Origin: Microbispora sp. NBC_01189
GTDB lineage: Bacteria; Actinomycetota; Actinomycetes; Streptosporangiales; Streptosporangiaceae
Length of the DNA: 64,000 bases
Assembly (NCBI RefSeq): GCF_036010665.1
Contig: NZ_CP108581.1
Location: 6,877,501 to 6,941,500, forward strand
Direction of reading: 5' to 3'
Made by a program: the position numbers and the translations under genes. The notes beneath the pieces are model-generated. The model saw nothing but the letters and a program-made list of their open reading frames with translations, made no database searches and was not told the origin of the DNA. The number at the start of each line of letters is the position of its first letter. Within the stretch, counting starts at the first letter, position 1. Positions 44,987-53,106 of this stretch are shown here, piece by piece.

Positions 44987-45976
44987 TCAGGCGGCCTCGG
45001 CGGCGGCGGCGGCGGTGGTGGCGTGGTGGTCGCGGACGGCGCCGAGGAAGCGGGAGACGTGCTCGAAGAACAGGCGGCCTTCGGGGAGGACGTCGGCGAG
45101 GAGGGGGAAGATGTGCGGCATGCGGGTCCACTCCTCGTAGGTCACCTGCACGCCGTTCTCCCGGGCGCTGAGGGCGACGCGGCGGGCCTCGTCGCGCAGG
45201 ACCTCGGTGGAGCCCGTGACGATCATCAGCGGGGGGATGCCGGTGTAGTCGCCGTAAACGGGGGACACGAGGGGGTCGCGGCAGTCGAGGCCGTCGGTCC
45301 AGCGGCGGGCCAGCCAGTCGACGCGGCTCGCGGGGAGCATGGGGTCGGACCATACGTTGACGCGGCGGCGGCTCTCGCTGAGGTCGGTCCAGGGGGAGAG
45401 GCATACACCGGCGGCGGGCAGGGGCATGTCCCGGTCGCGCAGGGCCAGGAGGGTGGCCAGGGTGAGGTGACCCCCGGCGGAGTCTCCGGCCAGCAGGATG
45501 TCCTTGGCGGCGTACCCGAGGTCCAGCAGGGACTCGTACGCCTCGAGCGCGTCGGCCAGCGACTCGGCGAGGGAGTGGACGGGCCCCTGGCGGTAGTCGA
45601 GCGAGAAGACCGGGCTGCCCGCCGCGGCCGACAGCCGCCAGGTGATCGGGCGGTGGGTGGCCGGGGAGCAGACGAAGTAGGCTCCGCCGTGGAAGTAGAG
45701 CACCACCTTGCGCTCGTCCAGGCACGGCCCGCCGCGCACCCACTCTCCCGTGCACGCGCCGAAGCCGTCCGGGACGACGGACACATGGCCGGGCAGGATG
45801 CCGGGAACGCGCTCACCGAGGCACATCAGCCGGCTGGCCACCGCCATCCCCGGGGTGTTGCGGACCAGCAGGGTCGAGATCGGTTTCATGGTGCCGCGGA
45901 GGACTCCGTTGATCGCGGCCGCCTGCCAACTGACCGGATATTCCGGACGAACATCCACATTAAGCTCATGTGCCAT
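44987..45976 (-). CDS. HSL-type alpha/beta hydrolase (esterase/lipase)
   Basis: 329 residues. HGGAYF is the family oxyanion motif, GDSAGG the nucleophile elbow, and the Asp and His are likely in TGSTEVLRDEA and TRMPHIFPLL. An Ala-rich tail ends the protein. ATG 45976 follows AGGAGG at ideal distance. It probably hydrolyses short acyl esters. An inverted repeat with the same half-site as the acyl-CoA dehydrogenase operator lies upstream, hinting at common control by a lipid signal. Confidence 0.92.
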   Translation of the reverse strand: MAHELNVDVRPEYPVSWQAAAINGVLRGTMKPISTLLVRNTPGMAVASRLMCLGERVPGILPGHVSVVPDGFGACTGEWVRGGPCLDERKVVLYFHGGAYFVCSPATHRPITWRLSAAAGSPVFSLDYRQGPVHSLAESLADALEAYESLLDLGYAAKDILLAGDSAGGHLTLATLLALRDRDMPLPAAGVCLSPWTDLSESRRRVNVWSDPMLPASRVDWLARRWTDGLDCRDPLVSPVYGDYTGIPPLMIVTGSTEVLRDEARRVALSARENGVQVTYEEWTRMPHIFPLLADVLPEGRLFFEHVSRFLGAVRDHHATTAAAAAEAA

Positions 45977-46053
45977 GCAAGCCTCCTAAAAGGGATGTTC
46001 CCAGTTAGGCAACCAGTTCTACCGCTTGGTAAGTTTCATCCTCCTTACGACGA

Positions 46054-46071
46054 TGTTACGACACGGTAACA
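46054..46071. promoter_or_regulatory. Inverted repeat upstream of the esterase gene
   Basis: TGTTAC (46054-46059) / GTAACA (46066-46071) with a six-base gap; GGTAACAC at 46065-46072 equals a half-site at 30979-30986. A second pair GTAAG/CTTAC lies at 46029-46048. Located in the 223-base gap between the esterase gene and the divergent ABC-2 permease. Confidence 0.5.
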
Positions 46072-46199
46072 CCCGCAGGTCATGGGTTACCCATGGAGAG
46101 AACCCGAAAAGCTCCGCTGCCCCCCGCTCAGGCCGCCAGTCCACCGGGATCGCGGGCTCCCGGTAAAATTTCGGCAAACGGCGCGGCGTGGAGGCGAGT

Positions 46200-46994
46200 T
46201 TGACGAGCGGCGCGGCGCTTCCCCTCTATCCCCGGCTGGCCTGGTACGGCTTCCGCAGGCACGCCGCCTACTGGGCGGCGGCCCTGGCCGGGGCGTTCAC
46301 CAACACCGTCTTCGGGGTGCTGCGCGCGTACGTGCTGATCGCGCTGTGGCAGGCCCGGCCGGGCCTCGGAGGGTACACCGTCGCGGACGCCGTGACCTTC
46401 TGCTTTCTCACCCAGGCGTGCATCGGCCCGATGCAGTTGTTCGGCGTCGGGCTCGACCTGCCGCAGCGGATCCGCAGCGGCGACGTCGCGCTCGACCTGG
46501 TCCGCCCGGCGCCCCTGCAACTGTGGTGCCTGTCGGAGGACCTGGGCCGGGCGGCGTTCCTCTTCCTCGCCCGGAGCATCCCGCCCGCTCTCGCGGGCGC
46601 GGCGCTGTTCGGCATCGTCACCCCGCGCGCCCCGGCCGCGTTCCTGGCGAGCGTGACGCTCGGCGTGGTGGTGAGTTTCGGGTGGCGCTACCTGGTCGCG
46701 CTGGCGTCCTGCTGGGTCATGGACGACCGTGGTCTCGCCACGCTCTCGCTGGTTCTCACGACGTTCTTCAGTGGGCTCATGCTGCCCCTGACGATCTTTC
46801 CCGGATGGTTCGGCTCGCTCGCCCGCGCCCTGCCGTGGGCGGCGATGGTGCAGGCGCCCTCCGACATCTACCTCGGCACGGCCGAGCCGGCGCATGCCCT
46901 GGCCTTCCAGGCACTGTGGGCGGCGGTCCTGCTGGCGCTGGGGGCGCTGCTGACGCGGGCCGCCCGCAGGAAGGTCGTGATCCAGGGTGGGTGA
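46200..46994 (+). CDS. ABC-2 family permease 1
   Basis: 264 residues with about six helices (YPRLAWYGFRRHAAYWAAALAGAF at the start). The cytoplasmic loop with GDVALDLVRPAPLQL is typical of this group of paired ABC-2 permeases. TTG 46200 is preferred because GGAGG is five bases upstream; GTG 46188 in the same frame lacks a ribosome site. A -10-like TAAAAT stands at 46163-46168. It works with the next permease and the ATPase as a heterodimeric exporter; the substrate is unknown. Confidence 0.87.
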   Translation: MTSGAALPLYPRLAWYGFRRHAAYWAAALAGAFTNTVFGVLRAYVLIALWQARPGLGGYTVADAVTFCFLTQACIGPMQLFGVGLDLPQRIRSGDVALDLVRPAPLQLWCLSEDLGRAAFLFLARSIPPALAGAALFGIVTPRAPAAFLASVTLGVVVSFGWRYLVALASCWVMDDRGLATLSLVLTTFFSGLMLPLTIFPGWFGSLARALPWAAMVQAPSDIYLGTAEPAHALAFQALWAAVLLALGALLTRAARRKVVIQGG

Positions 46995-47000
46995 GCGCCG

Positions 47001-47789
47001 GTGATCAGGACGTACGCGCTGCTCGCCTGGGCCTGGACCCGCGCCGCCGCGCAGTATCGCGTCTCGTTCGCGCTCATGACGGCGGGCGCCTTCGTGATCG
47101 GCGGCCTCGACATCGCCGTGATCTGGGTGATCTTCGCGAACACCGACTCCCTGGCCGGCTTCGGACCGGCCGAGGTCATGTTCCTGTTCGGCACGTCGGA
47201 ACTGGCCTTCGCGATCTCCGACACGCTGTTCGGCAACGTCGACCGGGTCAGTCAGCACATCAGGGCCGGGACCCTCGACGTGATGCTGGTCCGGCCGGCC
47301 GCCACCTGGGCGCAGGTGGCCGCCGACCGTTTCGGGCCGCACCGGATCGGCCGGGTCGTCATGGCGGCGGCGGTGCTCTGCGTCGCCCTGGCCCAGCTGG
47401 ACATACCGCTCGGCAGGGCCTGGATGGTGCCCGTCATGGTCGTCTCGGGCAGCGTGATCTTCACGTCGATGTTCACCCTCGGCGGCGCGCTGCAGTTCCT
47501 GCTCACCGACGCGCCCGAGGTGGCCAACGCGTTCACCTATGGGGGAGCGATGCTCAACCAGTATCCGCTGAGCGTCTACGACCCCCGCATCGTGAAGGGC
47601 CTCACGTACGTGCTGCCGCTGGCGTTCGTCAACTGGCGGCCCGGGCTGTACGTGCTCGACCGGCCCGACCCGCTCGGCCTGCCGTCCTGGACGGGCCTGC
47701 TGTCCCCCGCCGCCGCGCTCGCGCTGGCCGCCGTCGCCGCGCTCGCCTGGCGGACGGGAATCCGCCGCTACCGATCGACGGGGAGCTGA
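47001..47789 (+). CDS. ABC-2 family permease 2
   Basis: 262 residues with about six helices; relative of the previous permease (AGTLDVMLVRPA loop corresponds to its GDVALDLVRPA). GTG 47001 lies six bases after the preceding stop, with GGTGGGTGAG upstream. Second half of the membrane channel. Confidence 0.9.
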   Translation: MIRTYALLAWAWTRAAAQYRVSFALMTAGAFVIGGLDIAVIWVIFANTDSLAGFGPAEVMFLFGTSELAFAISDTLFGNVDRVSQHIRAGTLDVMLVRPAATWAQVAADRFGPHRIGRVVMAAAVLCVALAQLDIPLGRAWMVPVMVVSGSVIFTSMFTLGGALQFLLTDAPEVANAFTYGGAMLNQYPLSVYDPRIVKGLTYVLPLAFVNWRPGLYVLDRPDPLGLPSWTGLLSPAAALALAAVAALAWRTGIRRYRSTGS

Positions 47790-47810
47790 CCAGATGATTG
47801 AGGTGGACCA

Positions 47811-48611
47811 ATGATCGATGCGGCTGAACTCGGCCGGGTCTTCCGCGTACGCCGCCAGGTCGTGCACGCCGTACGGGACCTGTCCTTCCACGTCGCGCCC
47901 GGGGAGTTCGTCGCCTGCCTCGGCCCGAACGGCGCGGGAAAGTCCACCACGATCAAGATGCTGACCGGGATCCTCGCCCCCACCTCGGGCCGGATCAGGG
48001 TGGACGGCCTCGACCCGGCCCGGCGCCGTACGGCCCTCGCCCGCAGGATCGGGGTCGTCTTCGGCCAGCGGACCACGCTGTGGTGGGATCTGCCGTTGAG
48101 GGACAGCCTGGAACTGAACCGGCTCCTTTACAAAGTAGATCGCAAGGTCTTCCGCGACCGGCTCGACGAGCTCTGCGTCCTGCTGGATCTCGGCGGCTTC
48201 CTCACGACGCCGGTGCGTCAGCTGAGCCTCGGCCAGCGGATGCGCGGCGACATCGCCGCCGCCCTGCTGCACGACCCCGCCGTGCTGGTGCTCGACGAGC
48301 CGACGATCGGGCTCGACGTCGTCAGCAAGGCGGAGGTGCGCGACTTCCTGCGGCGCCGCAACACGGAACACGGGACGACGGTGCTGCTGACCACGCACGA
48401 CCTCGGCGACGTGGAGCGGCTGTGCCGGCGGGTGCTGCTGATCGACCATGGCAGCCTTGCCTTCGACGGCACGCTCGACGGCCTGCGGGCGCTGGTCCCG
48501 GGCCGGACGTCCATCGAGGACGTGGTGGCCGATCTCTACCTCAGTAGCCGAGGGTCTCCTCGTACTCCTCCTCGTCGTCCCGTTCGGGACGGGCCCAGCG
48601 GGACGGCATGA
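47811..48611 (+). CDS. ABC-2 exporter ATPase
   Basis: 266 residues. Walker A GPNGAGKST, Q-loop FGQRTTLWWDLP, signature LSLGQRMR, Walker B LVLDEPTIGLD, switch TTHD. ATG 47811 follows GAGGTGG. The last 23 codons overlap the opposite-strand gene by 71 bases; the conserved part ends before that, so the tail is probably a read-on extension. Confidence 0.92.
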   Translation: MIDAAELGRVFRVRRQVVHAVRDLSFHVAPGEFVACLGPNGAGKSTTIKMLTGILAPTSGRIRVDGLDPARRRTALARRIGVVFGQRTTLWWDLPLRDSLELNRLLYKVDRKVFRDRLDELCVLLDLGGFLTTPVRQLSLGQRMRGDIAAALLHDPAVLVLDEPTIGLDVVSKAEVRDFLRRRNTEHGTTVLLTTHDLGDVERLCRRVLLIDHGSLAFDGTLDGLRALVPGRTSIEDVVADLYLSSRGSPRTPPRRPVRDGPSGTA

Positions 48612-49011
48612 GCACGGGGAGGAACAACGCGATGCCGAGCAGGGCGTACACGCCGGTCGAGAGCAGGGTGAGCGCGCCCCGGCTGGCCTGCAGCAACTCC
48701 GCGTGCACCGAGGGCCCGGTGGGCACCAGGCTCGCGGCGCGCGACACGTCGAGGAGATAGACCACGGTCCATGCCAGCAGCGCCATCGACGGGACGAACG
48801 TCGACAGCGGCGACACCCGGGTGACCAGCACCAGCCCGAGCAGCAGGCCCACGACGACCATCACGCCCAAGGCGATCAGCATCCTTGTGTCCTTCACCGG
48901 GTCCACGTTCTGCACGGCCCCCCGCACCGCCTCCTGGGACGCCCATCCACCACCGACGAGAAGAGCCGCCGCGACGACAACGCCCAGGAGCAGCCCGAAG
49001 AAGTGCCGCAT
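48541..49011 (-). CDS. Four-helix membrane protein, function unknown
   Basis: 156 residues with four hydrophobic segments (about 3-22, 47-68, 75-90 and 118-138) and an acidic C-terminal tail (DDEEEYEE). No known motif. ATG 49011 follows AAGGTGG; a GTG nine bases earlier is possible. Convergent overlap with the ABC ATPase gene. I recognise no family beyond small actinobacterial membrane proteins. Confidence 0.7.
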   Translation of the reverse strand: MRHFFGLLLGVVVAAALLVGGGWASQEAVRGAVQNVDPVKDTRMLIALGVMVVVGLLLGLVLVTRVSPLSTFVPSMALLAWTVVYLLDVSRAASLVPTGPSVHAELLQASRGALTLLSTGVYALLGIALFLPVLMPSRWARPERDDEEEYEETLGY

Positions 49012-49147
49012 GAACACCACCTTGGGTGAGAGGTCCGCGGCAACACTAGCGACAAAGACCGGTGAAGGTCACCACTTGTGATCCACTTCCTCCGACCGAT
49101 CTGCCCGATCCGCCGGATTCGCGCTCGCCCCGTCGCCCTGACGCCGG

Positions 49148-50140
49148 TCAGGCGGTGACGTCTTTGCTCGTGAAGCGCGCCCAGGCGATCGAGCCGGACA
49201 CCAGGACGTAGGCGCCGAACGCCAACAGCCCCTGGCCCATCCGATCGACGTCGACCGGCGCCCGCAGAGCGCCGTCGAAGGCGCTCCACCACGTGGTGAG
49301 CAGGTACGGCCGTACGGCGGCGAGTTGCGGGATTGCGCCCAGGACCTGGCTGACCACCACCAGGACGACGCTCGCCGCGACCGCGCCGATCGGCGCCTCG
49401 GTGAGGGTGGAGACCGCGAGCGCGACGGCGCCGAGCGCCGCCATCCCGGCGGCGGCGTACAGGACGGCGATCCCGATGCGCAGCAAGGCGGCGGACGCCG
49501 GGACCGTCGTGCCCGACAGCAGCGTCACCGGCCCGGCCGGGAACAGCGCCAGCCCTGCCGCCAGCGCCGACAGCGCCACCACCAGGCACGCCGCGAGGCA
49601 GAAGAGCACCACGTTGGCGTACTTGAGCGCGAGCAGCCTGGCCCGGCCCACGGGGGCGACGAGCAGGTAACGCAGCGTGCCCTGCGCGGCCTCGCCCGCG
49701 ATCGCGTCGCCGGCCACGACCGCGACGGCGAGCGGCAGCACGATCGGCGTCATGACGGCGAACGCGGCGAACGTCAGCATCAGCCCGTTGCCCGCGATCT
49801 CGCCGATGATCGAGCCCCCCGCGTCGCCCGACGCGAGGCGCACCGCCACGCCGACCAGCACCGGCACGACGGCGAGCACCCCGAGCATCGCGAGGTTGCG
49901 CGGCCGGCGGAACGTCAGCCCGGCCTCGGAGGCCAGCAGTCGCGCCACGTGCCGCACGGACGACGACGGCGGCGGCGCGGCCCCCGATTCCGGCGCGCCG
50001 CCCAACTCATCGCCCGGCCCGCCGTCCAGCGCCGTGCCCGGCCCGCCATCCAGCGCTGCGGGCGTGGCCTCGTCGGGCGGCGTCCGCTCCTCCGCCGGCC
50101 GGGTCTCCGGCACGGCTGTGCCCGTCTCATGCCTCGACAT
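49148..50140 (-). CDS. ABC-2 type permease of the LolA-linked exporter
   Basis: 330 residues. A disordered N-terminus of about 60 residues contains an imperfect duplication (ALDGGPG twice), then six helices with the ABC-2 loop AGEAAQGTLRYLLVAPVGRARLL. The start ATG 50140 lies inside the ATPase gene's last codons (14-base overlap). Third gene of the LolA-like/ATPase/permease unit. Confidence 0.92.
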   Translation of the reverse strand: MSRHETGTAVPETRPAEERTPPDEATPAALDGGPGTALDGGPGDELGGAPESGAAPPPSSSVRHVARLLASEAGLTFRRPRNLAMLGVLAVVPVLVGVAVRLASGDAGGSIIGEIAGNGLMLTFAAFAVMTPIVLPLAVAVVAGDAIAGEAAQGTLRYLLVAPVGRARLLALKYANVVLFCLAACLVVALSALAAGLALFPAGPVTLLSGTTVPASAALLRIGIAVLYAAAGMAALGAVALAVSTLTEAPIGAVAASVVLVVVSQVLGAIPQLAAVRPYLLTTWWSAFDGALRAPVDVDRMGQGLLAFGAYVLVSGSIAWARFTSKDVTA

Positions 50141-51143
50141 CGAACCCCTCCCCCGTCAGCCCGACGAAGATCTCCTCCAGCGTGGGACGGACCACCCCGA
50201 ACCCCCGCACCGCCACGCCCTCACCGACAAGCAGCGCGCAGATCCGCTCGGGCGGCTCCTCCCCGGCGTGGGCCGTGACCTCGCCGTCCCCCGCGCGGAC
50301 GCCGTCCAGCCCGGCCCGGGACAGTGCGGCCGCCGCCTCCGCGACGTCCGGGGTCTCGACGCGCAGGCGCGGGGCCGCGCCCGCCTCGCGCAGGGCAGCG
50401 ACCGGGCCCTGCGCGACGAGCCTCCCGGCCCGCATGACTCCGACGTGGCCGCACATCTGCTCGACCTCACCCAGCAGGTGGGAGGAGACGAGGACCGTCG
50501 TGCCGTCCCCCGCGATCTCCTTGATCAGCGCGCGGACCTCGCGGGTGCCCTGCGGGTCGAGGCCGTTGGTCGGCTCGTCGAGCACCAGCAGCTCGCGCGG
50601 CCCCAGCAACGCCGCGGCGATGGCGAGGCGCTGGCGCATCCCGAGGGAGTAGGCGCGGTAGCGCTTGCCGGCCGCCGCGGTCAGCCCGACCCGCTCCAGC
50701 GCGGCGCCGATCCTGGCCCGCGCCGTACGGGGGTCCGCGCCGGGGCCGGCCGCGTCGAAGCGGCGCAGGTTCGCCTCCCCGGACAGGTACGGGTAGAAGG
50801 CCGGGCCCTCGACCAGCGCGCCGACCCTCGGCAGCGCGCGGGCCAGCCCGCCGGGCATGGGCGCCCCGAGCAACGACCAGGAGCCGGAGGTCGGGGTCAC
50901 CAGGCCGAGCAGCATGCGGATCGTCGTCGTCTTGCCCGAGCCGTTGGGGCCGAGGAAACCGTAGACCGATCCGCGTGGCACGGCGAGGCCGACGCCGTCG
51001 ACGGCGAGCTGACCACCCCGGAAGCGTTTGGTGAGGCCGGTGGTGACGACGGCGGGGACGACGGCGTGCGCGCCGCCCTCCGGAGAGGGCGGGGGCGCCG
51101 CCGCGTCCTGCCGCGGCGCCCCCGCGCGCGTGCCTGCCGTCAC
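50127..51143 (-). CDS. ABC exporter ATPase (LolA-linked)
   Basis: 338 residues. Walker A GPNGSGKT, signature YSLGMRQR, Walker B LVLDEPTNGLD, switch SSH; a C-terminal DUF4162-like tail ends PTLEEIFVGLTG. The GTG start 51143 overlaps the upstream gene's stop (GTGA). Partner of the ABC-2 permease. Confidence 0.94.
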   Translation of the reverse strand: MTAGTRAGAPRQDAAAPPPSPEGGAHAVVPAVVTTGLTKRFRGGQLAVDGVGLAVPRGSVYGFLGPNGSGKTTTIRMLLGLVTPTSGSWSLLGAPMPGGLARALPRVGALVEGPAFYPYLSGEANLRRFDAAGPGADPRTARARIGAALERVGLTAAAGKRYRAYSLGMRQRLAIAAALLGPRELLVLDEPTNGLDPQGTREVRALIKEIAGDGTTVLVSSHLLGEVEQMCGHVGVMRAGRLVAQGPVAALREAGAAPRLRVETPDVAEAAAALSRAGLDGVRAGDGEVTAHAGEEPPERICALLVGEGVAVRGFGVVRPTLEEIFVGLTGEGFDVEA

Positions 51144-52294
51144 CGGGCCGCCCGGTAGAGGGCGTCCGGCGTCACCGCGCCGGCCAGCAGGCGGCCGTCG
51201 TCGGTGATCAGGATCGACACGACCTTGGTGCGCAGCAGCCGGCCGCTGCCCCACTCCCCGCTCACCGGGGTGGCAGCGGAGCTGACGCCGCCGAGCAGCG
51301 CCGCCACGTCGGGCCCCTTGCCGTTCCGCTCGCTCTGCTTCCCGTCGGTGGCGGCGGGCAGCGGCGCGACGAGCACGCTGTCCCAGCCCGAACCGACGAC
51401 GCGGGACCCGTCGTGCGCGCCGTCATGTGCGCCGGGGGCGATCTCGGGGCGGCGGCCCGCCGCGGGGACGTCCACCCCTTCCTCGACCTTCGCCCCCGGC
51501 GGCGGTGTGAAGGCGAAGTTCTCCGGGGCGGGGCTGGTGAAGGACAACGTCTCGAAGCCGACCTCGAACGCCGGCTCGGCGGCCCCCTCGGCGTACACCT
51601 GGACGCGCAGCGGCATCAGCCTCTCGCCGTCGAGGGCCACCCGTACGTCCCTGACCAGCGAGTCGGGCGACTTCGGGGTCAGCACCAGCTGGTAGGCCGC
51701 CCGCCCGGCGACCGTGACAACGTCGCCGACGCTGATCGCGGTGTCGGTCCCGGCCGCCTTGAGCACCTCCCGCGCGGCCTGCTCCGGCGTCGCCGGCAGC
51801 GACGCGGGGCGGGACGGCAGCGGGAAGGGGGTGGCCGTCCCGCCGGAGGCGGCCGGAGCGGTGAGGCGGGTCGCCTTGTTGGCGGCGCTGTCCCACAGCC
51901 ACACCGTGTCGCCGTCGGCGATGAGGTCGGTCTCGCTCATCTCCCCCGGCAGCATGAGGCGGAACCGGTTCTCCCCCGCGTACCAGATCTTGAGCTGGTG
52001 CGACCCGGACAGCAGGGACACCGGCGTGGCCCCGGACGGCCCCGGCCCGGACAGGCCCGGCAGCGTGGGCAGGCCGAGCGACGCGGTCTCGACGATCGTG
52101 CCGGACATCTGCGGCATCGGGCCGTGCTGCCAGGTGCGCGCCACGTCGGCAAGCAACTGCTCCGCCGTCCTGCCGGGCAGGGACGGCTCGCCGCCCACCG
52201 ACGCGATCACCGGGCCGGCCCCCACGGCCGCGGCCACCACGGCCACCGCCGCCACCGGAATCCCCCACCTCACGACGCGGACTCTCTTCGCCAT
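51140..52294 (-). CDS. Secreted LolA-like (DUF2092-type) protein
   Basis: 384 residues. Signal peptide: basic MAKRVRVVRWG, then a hydrophobic stretch to about residue 32. The body shows the LolA/LppX half-barrel pattern (LLADVARTWQ, HQLKIWYAGENRFRLMLPGEMSETDLIADGDTVWLWD, then FEVGFETLSFTSPAPENFAFTPPPG). A second, disordered part ends with RLLRTKVVSILITDDGRLLAGAV. It may carry a lipid or lipoprotein at the outer face of the membrane. First gene of an operon with the ABC pair and divergent from a two-component system, which suggests envelope-stress control (inference). Confidence 0.88.
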   Translation of the reverse strand: MAKRVRVVRWGIPVAAVAVVAAAVGAGPVIASVGGEPSLPGRTAEQLLADVARTWQHGPMPQMSGTIVETASLGLPTLPGLSGPGPSGATPVSLLSGSHQLKIWYAGENRFRLMLPGEMSETDLIADGDTVWLWDSAANKATRLTAPAASGGTATPFPLPSRPASLPATPEQAAREVLKAAGTDTAISVGDVVTVAGRAAYQLVLTPKSPDSLVRDVRVALDGERLMPLRVQVYAEGAAEPAFEVGFETLSFTSPAPENFAFTPPPGAKVEEGVDVPAAGRRPEIAPGAHDGAHDGSRVVGSGWDSVLVAPLPAATDGKQSERNGKGPDVAALLGGVSSAATPVSGEWGSGRLLRTKVVSILITDDGRLLAGAVTPDALYRAAR

Positions 52295-52429
52295 CTCACA
52301 TCTCCCACTATGGGCCGAAAACCTGACAACCCGAGACTGCCTGGGGGCTCCTGAGCCGACGCTGAGACCGGCTGAGAGCCCTCTCAGGGGCCGCCCCACC
52401 CATCGGTCAAAAGGGTCCACTATGGGGCA

Positions 52430-53104
52430 ATGCGGGTTCTGGTGGTGGAGGACGAGCGGCGGATGGCGGTGGCACTGCGCCGCGGGCTGCAGGCGGAGGG
52501 CTTCGCCGTCGACCTGGCGCACGACGGGACCGAGGGCCTGCACCTCGCCCGCGCCGGCGACTACGACGTGGTCGTGCTCGACATCATGCTGCCCGGCATG
52601 TCCGGCTACAACGTGTGCAAGCAGTTGCGCGCGGAGGAGAACTGGGTGCCGATCCTCATGCTGTCGGCCAAGGACGGCGAGTACGACATGGCCGACGGGC
52701 TCGACCTCGGCGCCGACGACTACCTGACCAAGCCGTTCTCCTACGTGGTGCTGGTCGCCCGGATCCGGGCGCTGCTGCGCCGCGGCGGCGGGCGCAGGCC
52801 CGCGGTGCTGCGCGCGGGCGACCTGTCGCTCGACCCGGCGGTCCGGCTGGTCACCCGGGGCGACACCCCGGTCGAGCTGACGCCCCGGGAGTTCGCCCTG
52901 CTGGAGTATCTGATGCGGCGGCCGGGCGAGGTGGTGTCGAAGCCGGAGATCCTGGAGCACGTGTGGGACACCTACGACACCGATCCGAACGTGGTCGAGG
53001 TGTACGTCGGCTATCTCCGCCGGAAGATCGACGTGCCCTTCGGCCGCACCGCCCTCCAGACGGTGCGCGGGGCCGGATACCGGCTCTCCGGCGACGGCGG
53101 CTGA
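52430..53104 (+). CDS. OmpR-family response regulator
   Basis: 224 residues. Receiver domain with acidic pocket E7/D8, phosphoacceptor D51 and K101 (LTKPF); C-terminal winged helix (DTPVELTPREFALLEYLMRRPGEVVSKPEILEHVW, then VEVYVGYLRRKID). The histidine kinase gene starts two bases after its stop. It is divergent from the LolA-like exporter operon, a likely target. Confidence 0.95.
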   Translation: MRVLVVEDERRMAVALRRGLQAEGFAVDLAHDGTEGLHLARAGDYDVVVLDIMLPGMSGYNVCKQLRAEENWVPILMLSAKDGEYDMADGLDLGADDYLTKPFSYVVLVARIRALLRRGGGRRPAVLRAGDLSLDPAVRLVTRGDTPVELTPREFALLEYLMRRPGEVVSKPEILEHVWDTYDTDPNVVEVYVGYLRRKIDVPFGRTALQTVRGAGYRLSGDGG

Positions 53105-53106
53105 AC

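Noticed and set aside
48541-48611. Frameshift in the ABC ATPase because its tail overlaps the next gene
   Set aside because: The conserved ATPase body is complete before the overlap; a short unconserved extension explains it.
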